This document shows, in pieces, positions 18,323 through 28,080 of a DNA stretch of 64,000 nucleotides. The stretch is from contig NZ_CAAAIM010000006.1 in NCBI RefSeq assembly GCF_900639985.1, positions 186,001 to 250,000 on the forward strand, in the 5' to 3' direction. Source of the DNA: Legionella rowbothamii (GTDB lineage Bacteria; Pseudomonadota; Gammaproteobacteria; Legionellales; Legionellaceae). Each line of letters starts with the position of its first letter. Positions within the stretch are counted from its first letter, which is position 1. The position numbers and the translations under genes are program-made. The notes under the pieces were generated by a model. That model had not been told where the DNA came from. It saw only the letters and a program-made list of their open reading frames with translations, and searched no databases.

Positions 18323-19567
18323 TTATTCAGCATTTAAGTCATCTTCTTGAATAGATTTGATTATTCCATTATAAATAGTCACCATTTCCATTCTTTCATC
18401 ATTTGGAACATTATTGACTTCCAAGCAACGCTCAAATACGTCTTGTTCATTCAAATCATCTAACGTTTCATCTCCATGTATTTGACTAATTACACGATCT
18501 ATCACTCTTTTATTCTTGATACGACGAATTTCTAATAATGAACCCTCTAAATTTTGGTCCATTAGTTCTCGTAAATTACCAACAAGCTCATTACCAGTAT
18601 ATTCAATCTCTAACCAAGCGTTGCTTTCTTGATCTTTCAACATATCAATTTCTTTTTGAATCTTTTCCAAATTTCCAGTCAGTCTTACTAATAGTTGAAA
18701 GCAAGGCACCGAGATCTCATCAATAGTACGAAAACCCTCTTCAAATTTAATTTGAATAACCTTCTTTTGTTGTTTAGCTTCACCAAATCCCATTGGGATA
18801 GGCGATCCTGAATAACGAATATGTTCATTTTGACCAACAATTTGTGGTACATGTAAATGCCCAAGGGCTAGATAGTCAATACATGAAGGAAATATTGAAG
18901 CACTGACATGAGCCAATGATCCAACATATAATTCTCTGACACCATCCCCTTCAATAGTTTGGCCACCAGCAGCAAATAAGTGCCCCATACCAATGATAGG
19001 TACTCGTAAATCAGGATTATCTTTTTTGAATTCTTTTTGTAAATTTTCCGCCACAGCACAAACTTTGGCATAGTGGATTTTTAAACCTTGAATTAATTTT
19101 GTATTTTTATCATCAACCGTTTCACCTGCTTCAGCAGTACGAAGGTCTTTATCTCTTAAATAGGGAACAGCACAAATCAGTGCCTCAGGATTGTCATGAT
19201 GATCTTTTAGAATAATAACTTCATCGTCAGGGTGCTCAGTCATTGCACCTATAACATATACATTCAATGCCCGCAAAATATCTTTAGGAGCATCTAAAAA
19301 TGAAGGTGAATCATGATTTCCAGCTATAACGACGATATGGCGACATGTTGAATTAGCAACTTTGCATAAAAATTGATAATACAATTCTTGTGATTTATTG
19401 CTTGGAGTACTGTTATCAAAAATGTCACCTGCAATTAGCAATATTTCTATATTTTCTTTACGAATTATATCAACCAGCCAATTTAAAAACGCAGCAAACT
19501 CATCATAGCGTTTATGTCCGTAAATTGTTCGGCCTAAATGCCAATCAGAAGTATGAAGTATTTTCAT
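18323..19567 (-). CDS. sbcD: SbcD, nuclease subunit of SbcCD
   Basis: The metallophosphoesterase (Mre11-type) motifs are in order: TSDWHLGR, AGDIFDN, GNHDSP, MGHLF and LGHLHVPQ. These bind the two Mn ions. The C-terminal capping domain follows. I start at the ATG at 19567 (MKILHTSDWHLG), the normal SbcD start with an AGG site upstream; an ATG at 19615 would add 16 unrelated residues. It forms an operon with sbcC. Confidence 0.95.
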   Translation of the reverse strand: MKILHTSDWHLGRTIYGHKRYDEFAAFLNWLVDIIRKENIEILLIAGDIFDNSTPSNKSQELYYQFLCKVANSTCRHIVVIAGNHDSPSFLDAPKDILRALNVYVIGAMTEHPDDEVIILKDHHDNPEALICAVPYLRDKDLRTAEAGETVDDKNTKLIQGLKIHYAKVCAVAENLQKEFKKDNPDLRVPIIGMGHLFAAGGQTIEGDGVRELYVGSLAHVSASIFPSCIDYLALGHLHVPQIVGQNEHIRYSGSPIPMGFGEAKQQKKVIQIKFEEGFRTIDEISVPCFQLLVRLTGNLEKIQKEIDMLKDQESNAWLEIEYTGNELVGNLRELMDQNLEGSLLEIRRIKNKRVIDRVISQIHGDETLDDLNEQDVFERCLEVNNVPNDERMEMVTIYNGIIKSIQEDDLNAE

Positions 19568-19714
19568 TATATAACCTAAAAAACTATTAACTGGGAATAT
19601 AGCATTTATATTCATCCACAGAAGATAAAATATGACGAAAACAGGCCATTATCAGAGGAATTAGACCATCTTTGAGATTTGATAATATACCCGTATCTGT
19701 CTCGTATTGTTGAT

Positions 19715-22384
19715 TTAAGCAGTTTTTGCTTTCGGAGGATTTTGTAAAGCCTTGCGCCGATCTTCACATTCCTGCCGGCGTTTTTTAATTATGGTCCTAA
19801 ATTCCTCGATTTTCTTTATATCACTCATGATGTCATCGTTTTTTGGTAATGGCGTACTGTTACCGCTGGCTTTGTCGTGGCCTGAATTTTCTGAAGCGTT
19901 TTTCATTGCCCAATAGACAGTTTCATAATCCGAATCCTCAACAATAACTCCTGCAAGGCTTTGTGTGCGAACGTCAGAATCGAAACGAGCAACCACGTTA
20001 TTCAATAGAAGTTCTTCGACTAATCGCTCCCATGTTTCGCGCAGATCAGAATAGAAATCTTTGACATCCCGGCGGCGTGTGTCATCATCGGAGTAGATTT
20101 TACCAGTAAAAGCTTGAGCGCGATTTTTTAGAAGTTCAATACGCTTATTAACTGGAGTAGCTTGCCAATGTTTATCGCTGCTTTGAATAATCCCAAATCC
20201 TTTTTCTTCTGATTTATGGATGTAATGTTCTAGCCAAGGTATGCCGTATTCTGCAGCATATTTTTTTATCTCGCTATAGAACAAAATATTGTGGGTGAAA
20301 ATCACTACTTGACGGTTCTTAGCTTCTCTTGCAAGGCGCTGAGCAACTCGGCGCAACCTTAGATGATCAAGTGAAGAAACTGGATCATCTATGATAATAC
20401 CATGTTGGATAGGTTCGCGCTTTACCTCAGCTAAAAAGCATGAAAGAGCCAAAGCTCGTTGTTCACCTTCACTTAGAACATCACTATTTGATACGGAGAC
20501 CGTAGTTTTAAGGCTAACGCCAACTAGTGTGGTACCGCGCTCAGTTCGGCTTTCTACGGTAAATGGAATGTGGGTAAGGTCTAGCTCATTGATTTCATCC
20601 AAAATATTAATCTTCAGGTCATCTGTGAACAATATTTTTCTCAGGTGGGTGATTTTCTTGGAAGTGTTAGTGGTATCGAGTGCTGCAATGCATTTATTCA
20701 AATTTACAAGCAACGTTATATCCTCCAGGCGCTGTATAAAGATATCAATATCAGCTGCAAACCGCTTTCTGTCCTTCATGATGGCTAGCTGCTCTTGCAG
20801 CTTCACGAAGCGCTCGCTATCAGCGCATTCTTTTTCTAAATCTTCAATTTCCATATTAAATACGGCGATATCATCCTCTAATTGCTTATAAATAGGCGTA
20901 ACGGTAATGGTGGGTTGGGTAAATTTCTGCGCATTAATGCATGCTTTTAACTCAACTAGCAGCTCAGATGCTTCTGTGAGGAAAGTAAGGATATTACTAG
21001 CAATGGTTTTCCGCCCTTTGCTTATACCAGCATATTGCTGAACCAGAGTTTCATACTCTGTTTTTTTTGGCAGGTTCAAATTAATGAGTACATCAGCTCT
21101 ATCACTCAGCGTTTGCACTGCTTGCTGTGCGTCTTGAGCAGCTTTATCAGCTACGAACTGCTCAAAGCGCTTCAACCTCTCAGATGCTTCCGAATCAAGT
21201 AGTTGCTGGCATAATAGGCAAAGATCGCCAACTTCAGCAGGTATCTTGCCCCCATTACCAGGGATCGATTTTGCATATTCGGTGGCATATTTATACATCA
21301 ATTGCCATGGGTTGGAACCTGTGGTATCTAACTTTTCATCATGGAAACTTTTAGCAGCGGCAAGTTTGGCTGCTTCCGCCGTGGTTTCTGCCATCTTAAA
21401 GGCCGCTTTCAGCTCGTTAATTTTAGCGGGAGTAAGTGCCAATTCAATGGCATGAATTTTATTAGCAAGGTTAGTTATAGAAGCACCTAATGTGCGATAG
21501 GCGCTTAACTTGAGCATAGGATTTTCTGCCAGCTGCTTTTCTAAATCTTCAATTAGTTTATCGTCTTCGATCTTCCAGACTGCATGTTCTTTAAGTTTTT
21601 TGGCGGTAGGTAGCTCATTAGCAGATATTTTAGTATCGAGCTTGTCAATCAACTCGGCAATTTCACTCCCAGCTGTATAGTTAGAGCGAAGCGTCACTTG
21701 CACATGTTTTTTGATCAGCTCAATTTCAGGGGCAAGAGACTTTTTACAATCATCTAATAATTGAATATACCGCTGTAACAACTCGATTTCAGCGGGTAAA
21801 TACTCAATTTTGTTTTCCTTATCAACGTAAAGACGTGCACATTTAGCATCGAACACTGTTAAACGACTCACGGGCTCTGGTGGCTCATTTCCATCAATCC
21901 ATAATTGTTCAGTAGGTTCTTCGCCCTCGGTTTTATAACGCACCGTTACTTCAGCTTTTGGGCTTTCGCCTTCCTTGAAAACGTCGCCAAGTAAGTGATC
22001 GCGAACAAGTGTACGACATATTTTTTTTGTAATCTTGCAATAGCCACTCTTACCACTGCCATTATCGCCGTAAATAAGTGTGATGCCATCAGTAGCAAAT
22101 TCCATTATTTGATCATTGGCTAAGCGATTTACATACTTAGAAGGACCGATGGCGCATAGAATTGTTTTAGGTGCGGCAGCAGAAGTTTCAGTGTTGTAAT
22201 TTTCTTCAAAAAAATCTTTTATATCTGCTTCAATACCGGTTTCAATATTGTGATTTTGTTTTAAATTATTGATGATAGCTGTCTTGTCGTCGTCATTGAA
22301 AGTGGTGAGTGCTAAACGACGCAATGCATCCTTAGCCCAAAGTGGTTGCTTTTGAATCCACTCAGATAGATCTTCTGCCTTCAT
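19715..22384 (-). CDS. Large AAA/ABC-type ATPase with zinc hook; RloC/PrrC-like candidate
   Basis: This 889-aa protein has Walker A GDNGSGKS (about 106-113), a coiled-coil region with a CLLC zinc-hook-like motif (about 388), the ABC signature LSEGEQRALAL (about 636), Walker B IIIDDPVSSLD (about 665) and the H-loop FTHN. It belongs to the AAA_13-like group. The C-terminal domain contains Arg-x3-Glu (LRETWE, about 780) and a later GHD histidine (about 833), the residue types of the PrrC/RloC anticodon-nuclease triad. By that analogy it may be a DNA-damage- or restriction-sensing toxin. The alternative is a general SMC-like repair or defence ATPase. Its neighbours are sbcD and traD. Confidence 0.6.
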   Translation of the reverse strand: MKAEDLSEWIQKQPLWAKDALRRLALTTFNDDDKTAIINNLKQNHNIETGIEADIKDFFEENYNTETSAAAPKTILCAIGPSKYVNRLANDQIMEFATDGITLIYGDNGSGKSGYCKITKKICRTLVRDHLLGDVFKEGESPKAEVTVRYKTEGEEPTEQLWIDGNEPPEPVSRLTVFDAKCARLYVDKENKIEYLPAEIELLQRYIQLLDDCKKSLAPEIELIKKHVQVTLRSNYTAGSEIAELIDKLDTKISANELPTAKKLKEHAVWKIEDDKLIEDLEKQLAENPMLKLSAYRTLGASITNLANKIHAIELALTPAKINELKAAFKMAETTAEAAKLAAAKSFHDEKLDTTGSNPWQLMYKYATEYAKSIPGNGGKIPAEVGDLCLLCQQLLDSEASERLKRFEQFVADKAAQDAQQAVQTLSDRADVLINLNLPKKTEYETLVQQYAGISKGRKTIASNILTFLTEASELLVELKACINAQKFTQPTITVTPIYKQLEDDIAVFNMEIEDLEKECADSERFVKLQEQLAIMKDRKRFAADIDIFIQRLEDITLLVNLNKCIAALDTTNTSKKITHLRKILFTDDLKINILDEINELDLTHIPFTVESRTERGTTLVGVSLKTTVSVSNSDVLSEGEQRALALSCFLAEVKREPIQHGIIIDDPVSSLDHLRLRRVAQRLAREAKNRQVVIFTHNILFYSEIKKYAAEYGIPWLEHYIHKSEEKGFGIIQSSDKHWQATPVNKRIELLKNRAQAFTGKIYSDDDTRRRDVKDFYSDLRETWERLVEELLLNNVVARFDSDVRTQSLAGVIVEDSDYETVYWAMKNASENSGHDKASGNSTPLPKNDDIMSDIKKIEEFRTIIKKRRQECEDRRKALQNPPKAKTA

Positions 22385-22544
22385 ACGATGATTTCCATTT
22401 ATGTTTTTTTATTTTCCGCTCTTAAAAACCGCAACTCATTACTGATTGGGATACCAACCATAAGAATAGACTATTATTAGCTGATTCAAAACCTCAAATT
22501 TATATTCTTCACATAGATTCTATTTGTAAGTGCAATCACCGGTT

Positions 22545-24539
22545 TTAAAATCTAACGCCATTGACTAAATTAGTAATGTTGATGAAGTTTTTAATTAAGC
22601 TTTTATTATTCGAAGGCAAAGGAATTCGAACTTTATAAAGTTCGCCTCCACTCACCAAAACAAAAGCTTGTCCCTTAGGTAAAGAAATAAGGTCATTTAC
22701 ATCAACCATAGGTACTGAGGTAGTTTGTACACGATCTTCATTAGTAGTATTAAAATAAATCCCATCCTCTCCATTGGGAGTATCATTAACCATAGATACT
22801 TGAGTATGATCAACAACACCAACCTGAGGTAAGGCTTTAACCAATAAATTAGCGGTTTCCTCATTTTTAACTCTAAGCATAATCAGGGTATTAAAATTAC
22901 CCTCGGTTACTGCAGCTTTAGCTTTTGAGCCAAGAGAGACTTCCATATCTTGTATGGTTTGAGCATAGGCTGTTACCTGGAATCCTGCACCACCTGCTTT
23001 ATTGAGAATTTTTACAAAAGAATCCTGGATGATTTCTGAAAGTTCATCACAATGCAGATTTAAACGATAATTGGCATTACTTTCTTTATAGATCTTTCCT
23101 GCAGTAGAGACTAAATCAGATAAGAATGCTTTACCCACTGCTTGGGCTATATTTGGATTAGTCAGACTATCTAGGCCTATATAAATGACTTTTTTTTCCT
23201 TAATTGCAGTCATTAATTCAATTTCATTAGGACTTTTATTAAATGAGAAAATAGCAGAAGCGTTACTTTTATTGATCTCCGATAAGACTGGTCCTACGCT
23301 TGCGGTAATTTTGTCATAATAATGTTTATCCATTATCGCAGCATCATAAAGATCGATTAGGATTTGATCATGAAGGCTTTCAACATTTCCTGCAGCGATA
23401 GTTTTATTTATATAATTTTTTAAGTACTCTGCGACTGCTTTGGGTCTATCCATAGGAGCCGTATTTTTATTTTTACGACTGTTACGTTCTTCATGATGAG
23501 TTAGTATAGCTTCTATGTGATCATTATAATCAGGGTAAAGATTTGGCATGATTGTGTCTGAATAGGCCATAAGCAGTTGATCTAGTCGGCTGATGTAGAA
23601 TGCTATTGATTTATAGGTGATAGGCTGTTGCATTTCCTCCAAGCAAATTGCGACTATGTTAACGTATTTCCATGCAAAAGCTGCGAATTGTTTTCCTTCA
23701 CCTTCTGCGGCAATTGCATCAGTTATTCGGGTTGCAACCTCACTAACCTGATCATAATTTTTTAATGGATTGTAATGGGCGGATAATTCGGGAAAGCCTA
23801 AATGCACTATACGAAAATCATCTAAACGTCCTGATGCCTCACAGGCTGAATACATGTCACGTACTAGATCTAGATCCCCCTTGGGATCTACTACAATCAA
23901 TGCATCACCATTTCGAATATCCTGATTGATCAGAATACTTGCCAACCTTGTTTTTCCGACCCGTGTTGTACCTACAACAAAGGTATGACCTACACGCACG
24001 TCTTGGGGTATATAAACTGGACTATCCTTTTCACCTAATCCATGCAGAAAAGGGCTACCACCTACAGGTGGATCTGGTCTGAAAGGGTTTAGTTTAGACG
24101 AACTACTTAACATTTTTGCCAATATTGTTTTTTCATGGTTTTGGCAAAATTCTCTTACTGTTCTGTAGCATTTTCCTCTTTGCATGAACGATTCATTTTT
24201 TATTTGCTTAATCTGATGCAAACGTTGAGTGTGGTGTGGTAGCCAACGAAAGCCCTTTCCAACGAATAACCATTTTTGCGATAAGGGTACTTGAGTAGTT
24301 GATAATGCATAGTACGGCATAGTAATTAATCGGCGATGATAGCGTTTGATTTTCAATGCTTGCCATCCTCTAATTAAACTTAAACAACCTAGACTTACTC
24401 CAGCGTAATATCCCATGCCTTGGGTTAATAAAAATAAATGCGGGCTAGTCGTAGCAAGTAAAGCTAATGCAGTACAAGTAATACTAGTATAGATTTCTGT
24501 TGGTTCACGTAATAAGTTTTCAACGGGATAATCAGCCAT
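22545..24539 (-). CDS. traD: Type IV coupling protein TraD
   Basis: About 664 aa with two N-terminal membrane helices, a P-loop GTTRVGKT (about 190-197) and Walker B LIVVDPKGD (about 211), as in island-type TraD/VirD4 proteins. It is the inner-membrane ATPase that brings the relaxase-DNA complex to the secretion channel. I chose the ATG at 24539 because GGAG lies just upstream and the protein then starts MADYPVENLLREP as in relatives; an ATG at 24554 overlaps the gene before. It is the last gene of the conjugation block on this side. Confidence 0.92.
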   Translation of the reverse strand: MADYPVENLLREPTEIYTSITCTALALLATTSPHLFLLTQGMGYYAGVSLGCLSLIRGWQALKIKRYHRRLITMPYYALSTTQVPLSQKWLFVGKGFRWLPHHTQRLHQIKQIKNESFMQRGKCYRTVREFCQNHEKTILAKMLSSSSKLNPFRPDPPVGGSPFLHGLGEKDSPVYIPQDVRVGHTFVVGTTRVGKTRLASILINQDIRNGDALIVVDPKGDLDLVRDMYSACEASGRLDDFRIVHLGFPELSAHYNPLKNYDQVSEVATRITDAIAAEGEGKQFAAFAWKYVNIVAICLEEMQQPITYKSIAFYISRLDQLLMAYSDTIMPNLYPDYNDHIEAILTHHEERNSRKNKNTAPMDRPKAVAEYLKNYINKTIAAGNVESLHDQILIDLYDAAIMDKHYYDKITASVGPVLSEINKSNASAIFSFNKSPNEIELMTAIKEKKVIYIGLDSLTNPNIAQAVGKAFLSDLVSTAGKIYKESNANYRLNLHCDELSEIIQDSFVKILNKAGGAGFQVTAYAQTIQDMEVSLGSKAKAAVTEGNFNTLIMLRVKNEETANLLVKALPQVGVVDHTQVSMVNDTPNGEDGIYFNTTNEDRVQTTSVPMVDVNDLISLPKGQAFVLVSGGELYKVRIPLPSNNKSLIKNFINITNLVNGVRF

Positions 24540-24541
24540 TA

Positions 24542-24874
24542 TTATCTCCACCAAACCAGTAATTCAAAAAAGACCATTGCAACCAATAAGTACCATTTAG
24601 CTTTTAAAGCAGATTGAATGTGCTCAGTAGGAATTTCGGTATTACTTCGCTGAACATAGAAAGAGATGACTCTTGGCCATAACCCAAACAATGCCAGATA
24701 AAACGTTATATGAGTAACTAGAAAACCGATTTTATGAGTTAGAAAAAAGTGACTGGCTTGATTGAACTCATGATTAAATTGCAAAAGTTGTGGTGCCAAC
24801 AGTAAAAGGAGCACTACTGGCAGAATAACCTGAATCATGACTATAATAGTTGAACGAATATATCTATTTAACAT
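24542..24874 (-). CDS. Conjugation-associated inner-membrane protein
   Basis: A 110-aa protein with three hydrophobic stretches (about 10-28, 48-65 and 92-108), ending two bases before the traD start. Small membrane proteins occupy this place in island-type conjugation clusters. Probably a TraD partner in the inner membrane; no enzymatic motif. Confidence 0.75.
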   Translation of the reverse strand: MLNRYIRSTIIVMIQVILPVVLLLLLAPQLLQFNHEFNQASHFFLTHKIGFLVTHITFYLALFGLWPRVISFYVQRSNTEIPTEHIQSALKAKWYLLVAMVFFELLVWWR

Positions 24875-24888
24875 GGAAAGCCCCCCTT

Positions 24889-25098
24889 ATGATTAGGAAT
24901 ATCAAGAGTCGTAAATCCATGGCCTTTATGGCATTGAAAATCCTTTGGAAATTTGCATTTTTAACTTTGCAAGCAATAGCGTCCTTTGCCTCGGATGATC
25001 GATCTAAAACACGCTATATCGCCGGAAAAGCACAACAGCTTTATGAGGAAGATGCGATCAGTGGATCTGAGTATGCCAAAAGCATTCATGGTGAATGA
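24889..25098 (+). CDS. Small plus-strand protein with SHOCT-like tail
   Basis: A 69-aa ORF facing against the surrounding minus-strand conjugation genes. It has a hydrophobic N-terminal half (ALKILWKFAFLTLQAIA) and ends QQLYEEDAISGSEYAKSIHG, which resembles the short oligomerisation (SHOCT-like) tail that follows membrane segments in many small proteins. The start is uncertain: ATG at 24889 or 24922, neither with a strong ribosome-binding site. The coding look of the C-terminal half makes it likely real. Confidence 0.5.
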   Translation: MIRNIKSRKSMAFMALKILWKFAFLTLQAIASFASDDRSKTRYIAGKAQQLYEEDAISGSEYAKSIHGE

Positions 25099-25109
25099 AG
25101 TTATTTGAC

Positions 25110-26678
25110 TCATAGCATTTTCCCCGCACTGGCTATTTTTGCTCCTTGTCTTATAGTGTCTGATGCTGAATTAGCAACTTTATCACTTTGTTGGCCCGCT
25201 TCATTTATCAAACTAGATAACCCTGCCCCTGCCTCTCCACCAAAATGACTGGACAGTTTCAACAACAACATAGGTGCAATGAAATAAAACATCACAGCCA
25301 TATTACGCATGGCAGAAACGGCATCATTTTGGCCCAAAGGATCAAGTACACTCCGTTCAACAAAACCAACCAAATGCCAGAGATATTGCAGAAAGATAGC
25401 CATGATGAATAAACCACAGATACTGCCTAATGCCTTAGGGTTATATCCGCTTAAAGCTAAAATAACTGGAGTCATAATAATCAGAAAAAAATATAGGAAA
25501 GCTTGCATTACAGGTAGTGTTTGCATAATAGCTTCCCGTTTCAATGGTGTTGAAGTCCATGATTTTGTCCATTGCCCCATGTTAACCAGTCCATGGGATA
25601 TGGCACCACCGAATGCACCATTAGTATTATCCATAAGATTTTTAACACTGTTGGCTTGCATATCACGGCTATCGTTAAGCAGCATCTTGGCGATGTAATC
25701 TTCTGAGCTTAATTGTGAACCCCATGCTTTAGGATGGTTAGTTTTAAAAGTACGAACTCTGTCCAACACAGCGAAATAATTCAAATGGCTATCAAAAACA
25801 CTGGCATCATTGGCGACTTTCACCAAATCTGTTTTTAATTTACCCCACCATTGATTACATGTTGGATAACCTTCCTCTGGCAAGTGTTTTGAATCAATAT
25901 CACCTCGTTGAGCCGCCTTTTCCAAATTGCTATTGGGAGCTTCTTTAAAACTAAATCCTGGTACAGGTTGTCTGGCATGAATTTTTCCGTAGTACAGAGT
26001 TTGATAGACTTTTGAACCTATCCATTTCAGATCTTCTTCACCACCATATTTTTTCAGGATTTCTTTTACCTTGACCTTGTCATATGGTTCATTGTGATAA
26101 CTGTTTCTGGCCTCCAAAAAACATTGCCTATGAAATTTTAGAGCTTGTTCCCGAACCTCTGTTGGCAGATACGTGGAAATTAAATCACCTTCGATGGCTT
26201 GTAAGCTATCAGTACACCCTGTTACTTTCATTAAGCCATAAGTGATCCCAGACATATAGTTTTGCAAAATGGCAAATCCTATAGGCATTTTGACACTGGG
26301 GGTCAAAACATCAGCGAAGGCTTCATCGTAAGTAGTTCCGGTATCTTTTAATGTAGATGTCTTGGCATCAGAACCCTTTTTAATTCCACACATGGGTTTA
26401 AAACTTAGAGCTTTTTCTTCCAGAGGGACACAGGGATAAACGAATATCCCGCAAATTAAGAATGTCATTGCCAATTCATAAAGAAAATTATTTAAGGCAT
26501 GTTCGGCTGCGTGATGGGTAGATCCAGCTGGAGCCAGGACATTTTTCAAAAACCGATAGCCCACCATAAGAAAGCCAAGATAAAGTAGCCCTGTTTGCCA
26601 CAGGGCATTGAACAACACCTCATATTGCTGCCAACCTAAATAGGTGGTGTAGAGGGATAATGGACTAAAAACTACCAT
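25110..26678 (-). CDS. TraG N-terminal-like mating-pair protein
   Basis: A 522-aa protein with several membrane helices at the N terminus (LLYLGFLMVGYRFL) and a second group around 380-470. This matches the TraG-N family of island-type conjugation systems, which acts in mating-pair formation and stabilisation at the inner membrane. It directly follows the next gene with a one-base gap. Full length. Confidence 0.85.
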   Translation of the reverse strand: MVVFSPLSLYTTYLGWQQYEVLFNALWQTGLLYLGFLMVGYRFLKNVLAPAGSTHHAAEHALNNFLYELAMTFLICGIFVYPCVPLEEKALSFKPMCGIKKGSDAKTSTLKDTGTTYDEAFADVLTPSVKMPIGFAILQNYMSGITYGLMKVTGCTDSLQAIEGDLISTYLPTEVREQALKFHRQCFLEARNSYHNEPYDKVKVKEILKKYGGEEDLKWIGSKVYQTLYYGKIHARQPVPGFSFKEAPNSNLEKAAQRGDIDSKHLPEEGYPTCNQWWGKLKTDLVKVANDASVFDSHLNYFAVLDRVRTFKTNHPKAWGSQLSSEDYIAKMLLNDSRDMQANSVKNLMDNTNGAFGGAISHGLVNMGQWTKSWTSTPLKREAIMQTLPVMQAFLYFFLIIMTPVILALSGYNPKALGSICGLFIMAIFLQYLWHLVGFVERSVLDPLGQNDAVSAMRNMAVMFYFIAPMLLLKLSSHFGGEAGAGLSSLINEAGQQSDKVANSASDTIRQGAKIASAGKML

Positions 26679-26679
26679 A

Positions 26680-28071
26680 TCAATCTCCTTTGAAGTTGGT
26701 TTGGGGTTTCACATACACAGCTCCATTTTTCACACTTGATTGCTCATGATCATCACCTGGTAAACCTTTAGCTATTTCATTGGAGCGCATGTCCATTAAC
26801 ATAGTTAGAGTTTCTGTCATCATTTTTTTGCGTACTTCACTTTCAAATGCCAGTGAATGAATATCGTCATCCAGCTTTTTTAATGCAAACCGCACCATAT
26901 CCAAGGCAGGTTTCAGGTTTTGTACTTCTTGTACTTGTAATCCAGCTTGGAGAATTTTGCGCATCATCAATGCCTTATCCAGCATGTTTTGCACAGCAAT
27001 TTGTTCAGCTAGTTTGGATACTGTGAGTATTTGTTCTTCACGAGGTAAACGTTGAATAGTGATGATAATTTCATCTGTAATCATCAAATTAGATGCGCTC
27101 ACTAATCTGAGTTTTTCTTCAGTCAAAGGCCATTGTTTATCAACCAATTTCCACAGTGCTTTAGCTACATTAGAGGTGCATGTGTTGCTACTGTCGCAGC
27201 TTTGTAATAAAGCAGATAATCCTATACCTGCTTGGGCATCATGTTTGGTTTTATCGTTTTTATCTTCACTGGCGCTGACATGAATATCTCCTAATACTTT
27301 TACTGCCCAGTCAGCAGCTTCCTTTGGAGTTTTCCAGTTCTGAGTCATTGGTGTGGTTACATCTGCTTTTTTATCGTTATTTAAAGGTTTTCGGTTTAGT
27401 AGAATGTTGTAACCAGCTATCACCACATCATTAATGACTTTAATTGGTCTTTGATACTTACCACCTGCATTACCTGCTTCATGTCCAATCCATGGTAAGC
27501 CATATTCATCTCTTTTCTTTGCGATGTTTTTGGCAGTTGCAGTAACATCTACATTTTCTGTTTTTGCACGTCTAGCAGCGTCTAGCCAACCTTGACTGTC
27601 TGAAACTGATAACATACTTTCCATAGGCGACTGACCTTCCTCCAGAGTCTGTTTAACGTCCTGGCAATCTTTCACTTTGACGGCAAATTCATTTAGCGCA
27701 CCAGATGCAGTATTTTGCAAAACGTTATAAAGAGCTGGCATGGATTGCTGTAGCTTATACATAGGAAAACCAGCTACGGAGCCTTTCAAATTATCAATAA
27801 TTCCACCAGGTATATTCATTGCTGAAGATTTCATATCCTGAAAAGTATTGGTGATAGAAACGACGGGATTAAAACCACTACAGGTAAAACCCAGGCGACC
27901 ATCAAAATTTCCACCTATAGTTATGGTTTGATCGTTATTGACAGGGGGTATATATAAATTGGATGAACCTCCCAATTTATAATAGTAATCTGATTCATTG
28001 GGCATAAATGAACCGGCCAACAAGATTGATGGCATGAAACAAATAATTAGTGCAATTGTTATTTTATTCAT
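26680..28071 (-). CDS. Integrating-conjugative-element protein, TraH-like (TIGR03755 type)
   Basis: A 463-aa protein with a clear signal peptide (ALIICFMPSILLAG), so periplasmic or outer-membrane associated. The sequence style and its position between the TraG-like and TraU-like genes match the TIGR03755 family. It is thought to work in pilus assembly or mating-pair formation. Confidence 0.8.
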   Translation of the reverse strand: MNKITIALIICFMPSILLAGSFMPNESDYYYKLGGSSNLYIPPVNNDQTITIGGNFDGRLGFTCSGFNPVVSITNTFQDMKSSAMNIPGGIIDNLKGSVAGFPMYKLQQSMPALYNVLQNTASGALNEFAVKVKDCQDVKQTLEEGQSPMESMLSVSDSQGWLDAARRAKTENVDVTATAKNIAKKRDEYGLPWIGHEAGNAGGKYQRPIKVINDVVIAGYNILLNRKPLNNDKKADVTTPMTQNWKTPKEAADWAVKVLGDIHVSASEDKNDKTKHDAQAGIGLSALLQSCDSSNTCTSNVAKALWKLVDKQWPLTEEKLRLVSASNLMITDEIIITIQRLPREEQILTVSKLAEQIAVQNMLDKALMMRKILQAGLQVQEVQNLKPALDMVRFALKKLDDDIHSLAFESEVRKKMMTETLTMLMDMRSNEIAKGLPGDDHEQSSVKNGAVYVKPQTNFKGD

Positions 28072-28080
28072 AATTTCTTC

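Noticed and set aside
20391-20891. 166-aa plus-strand frame inside the AAA ATPase gene
   Set aside because: Antisense to conserved ATPase motifs, Ser-rich low-complexity translation typical of a shadow frame.
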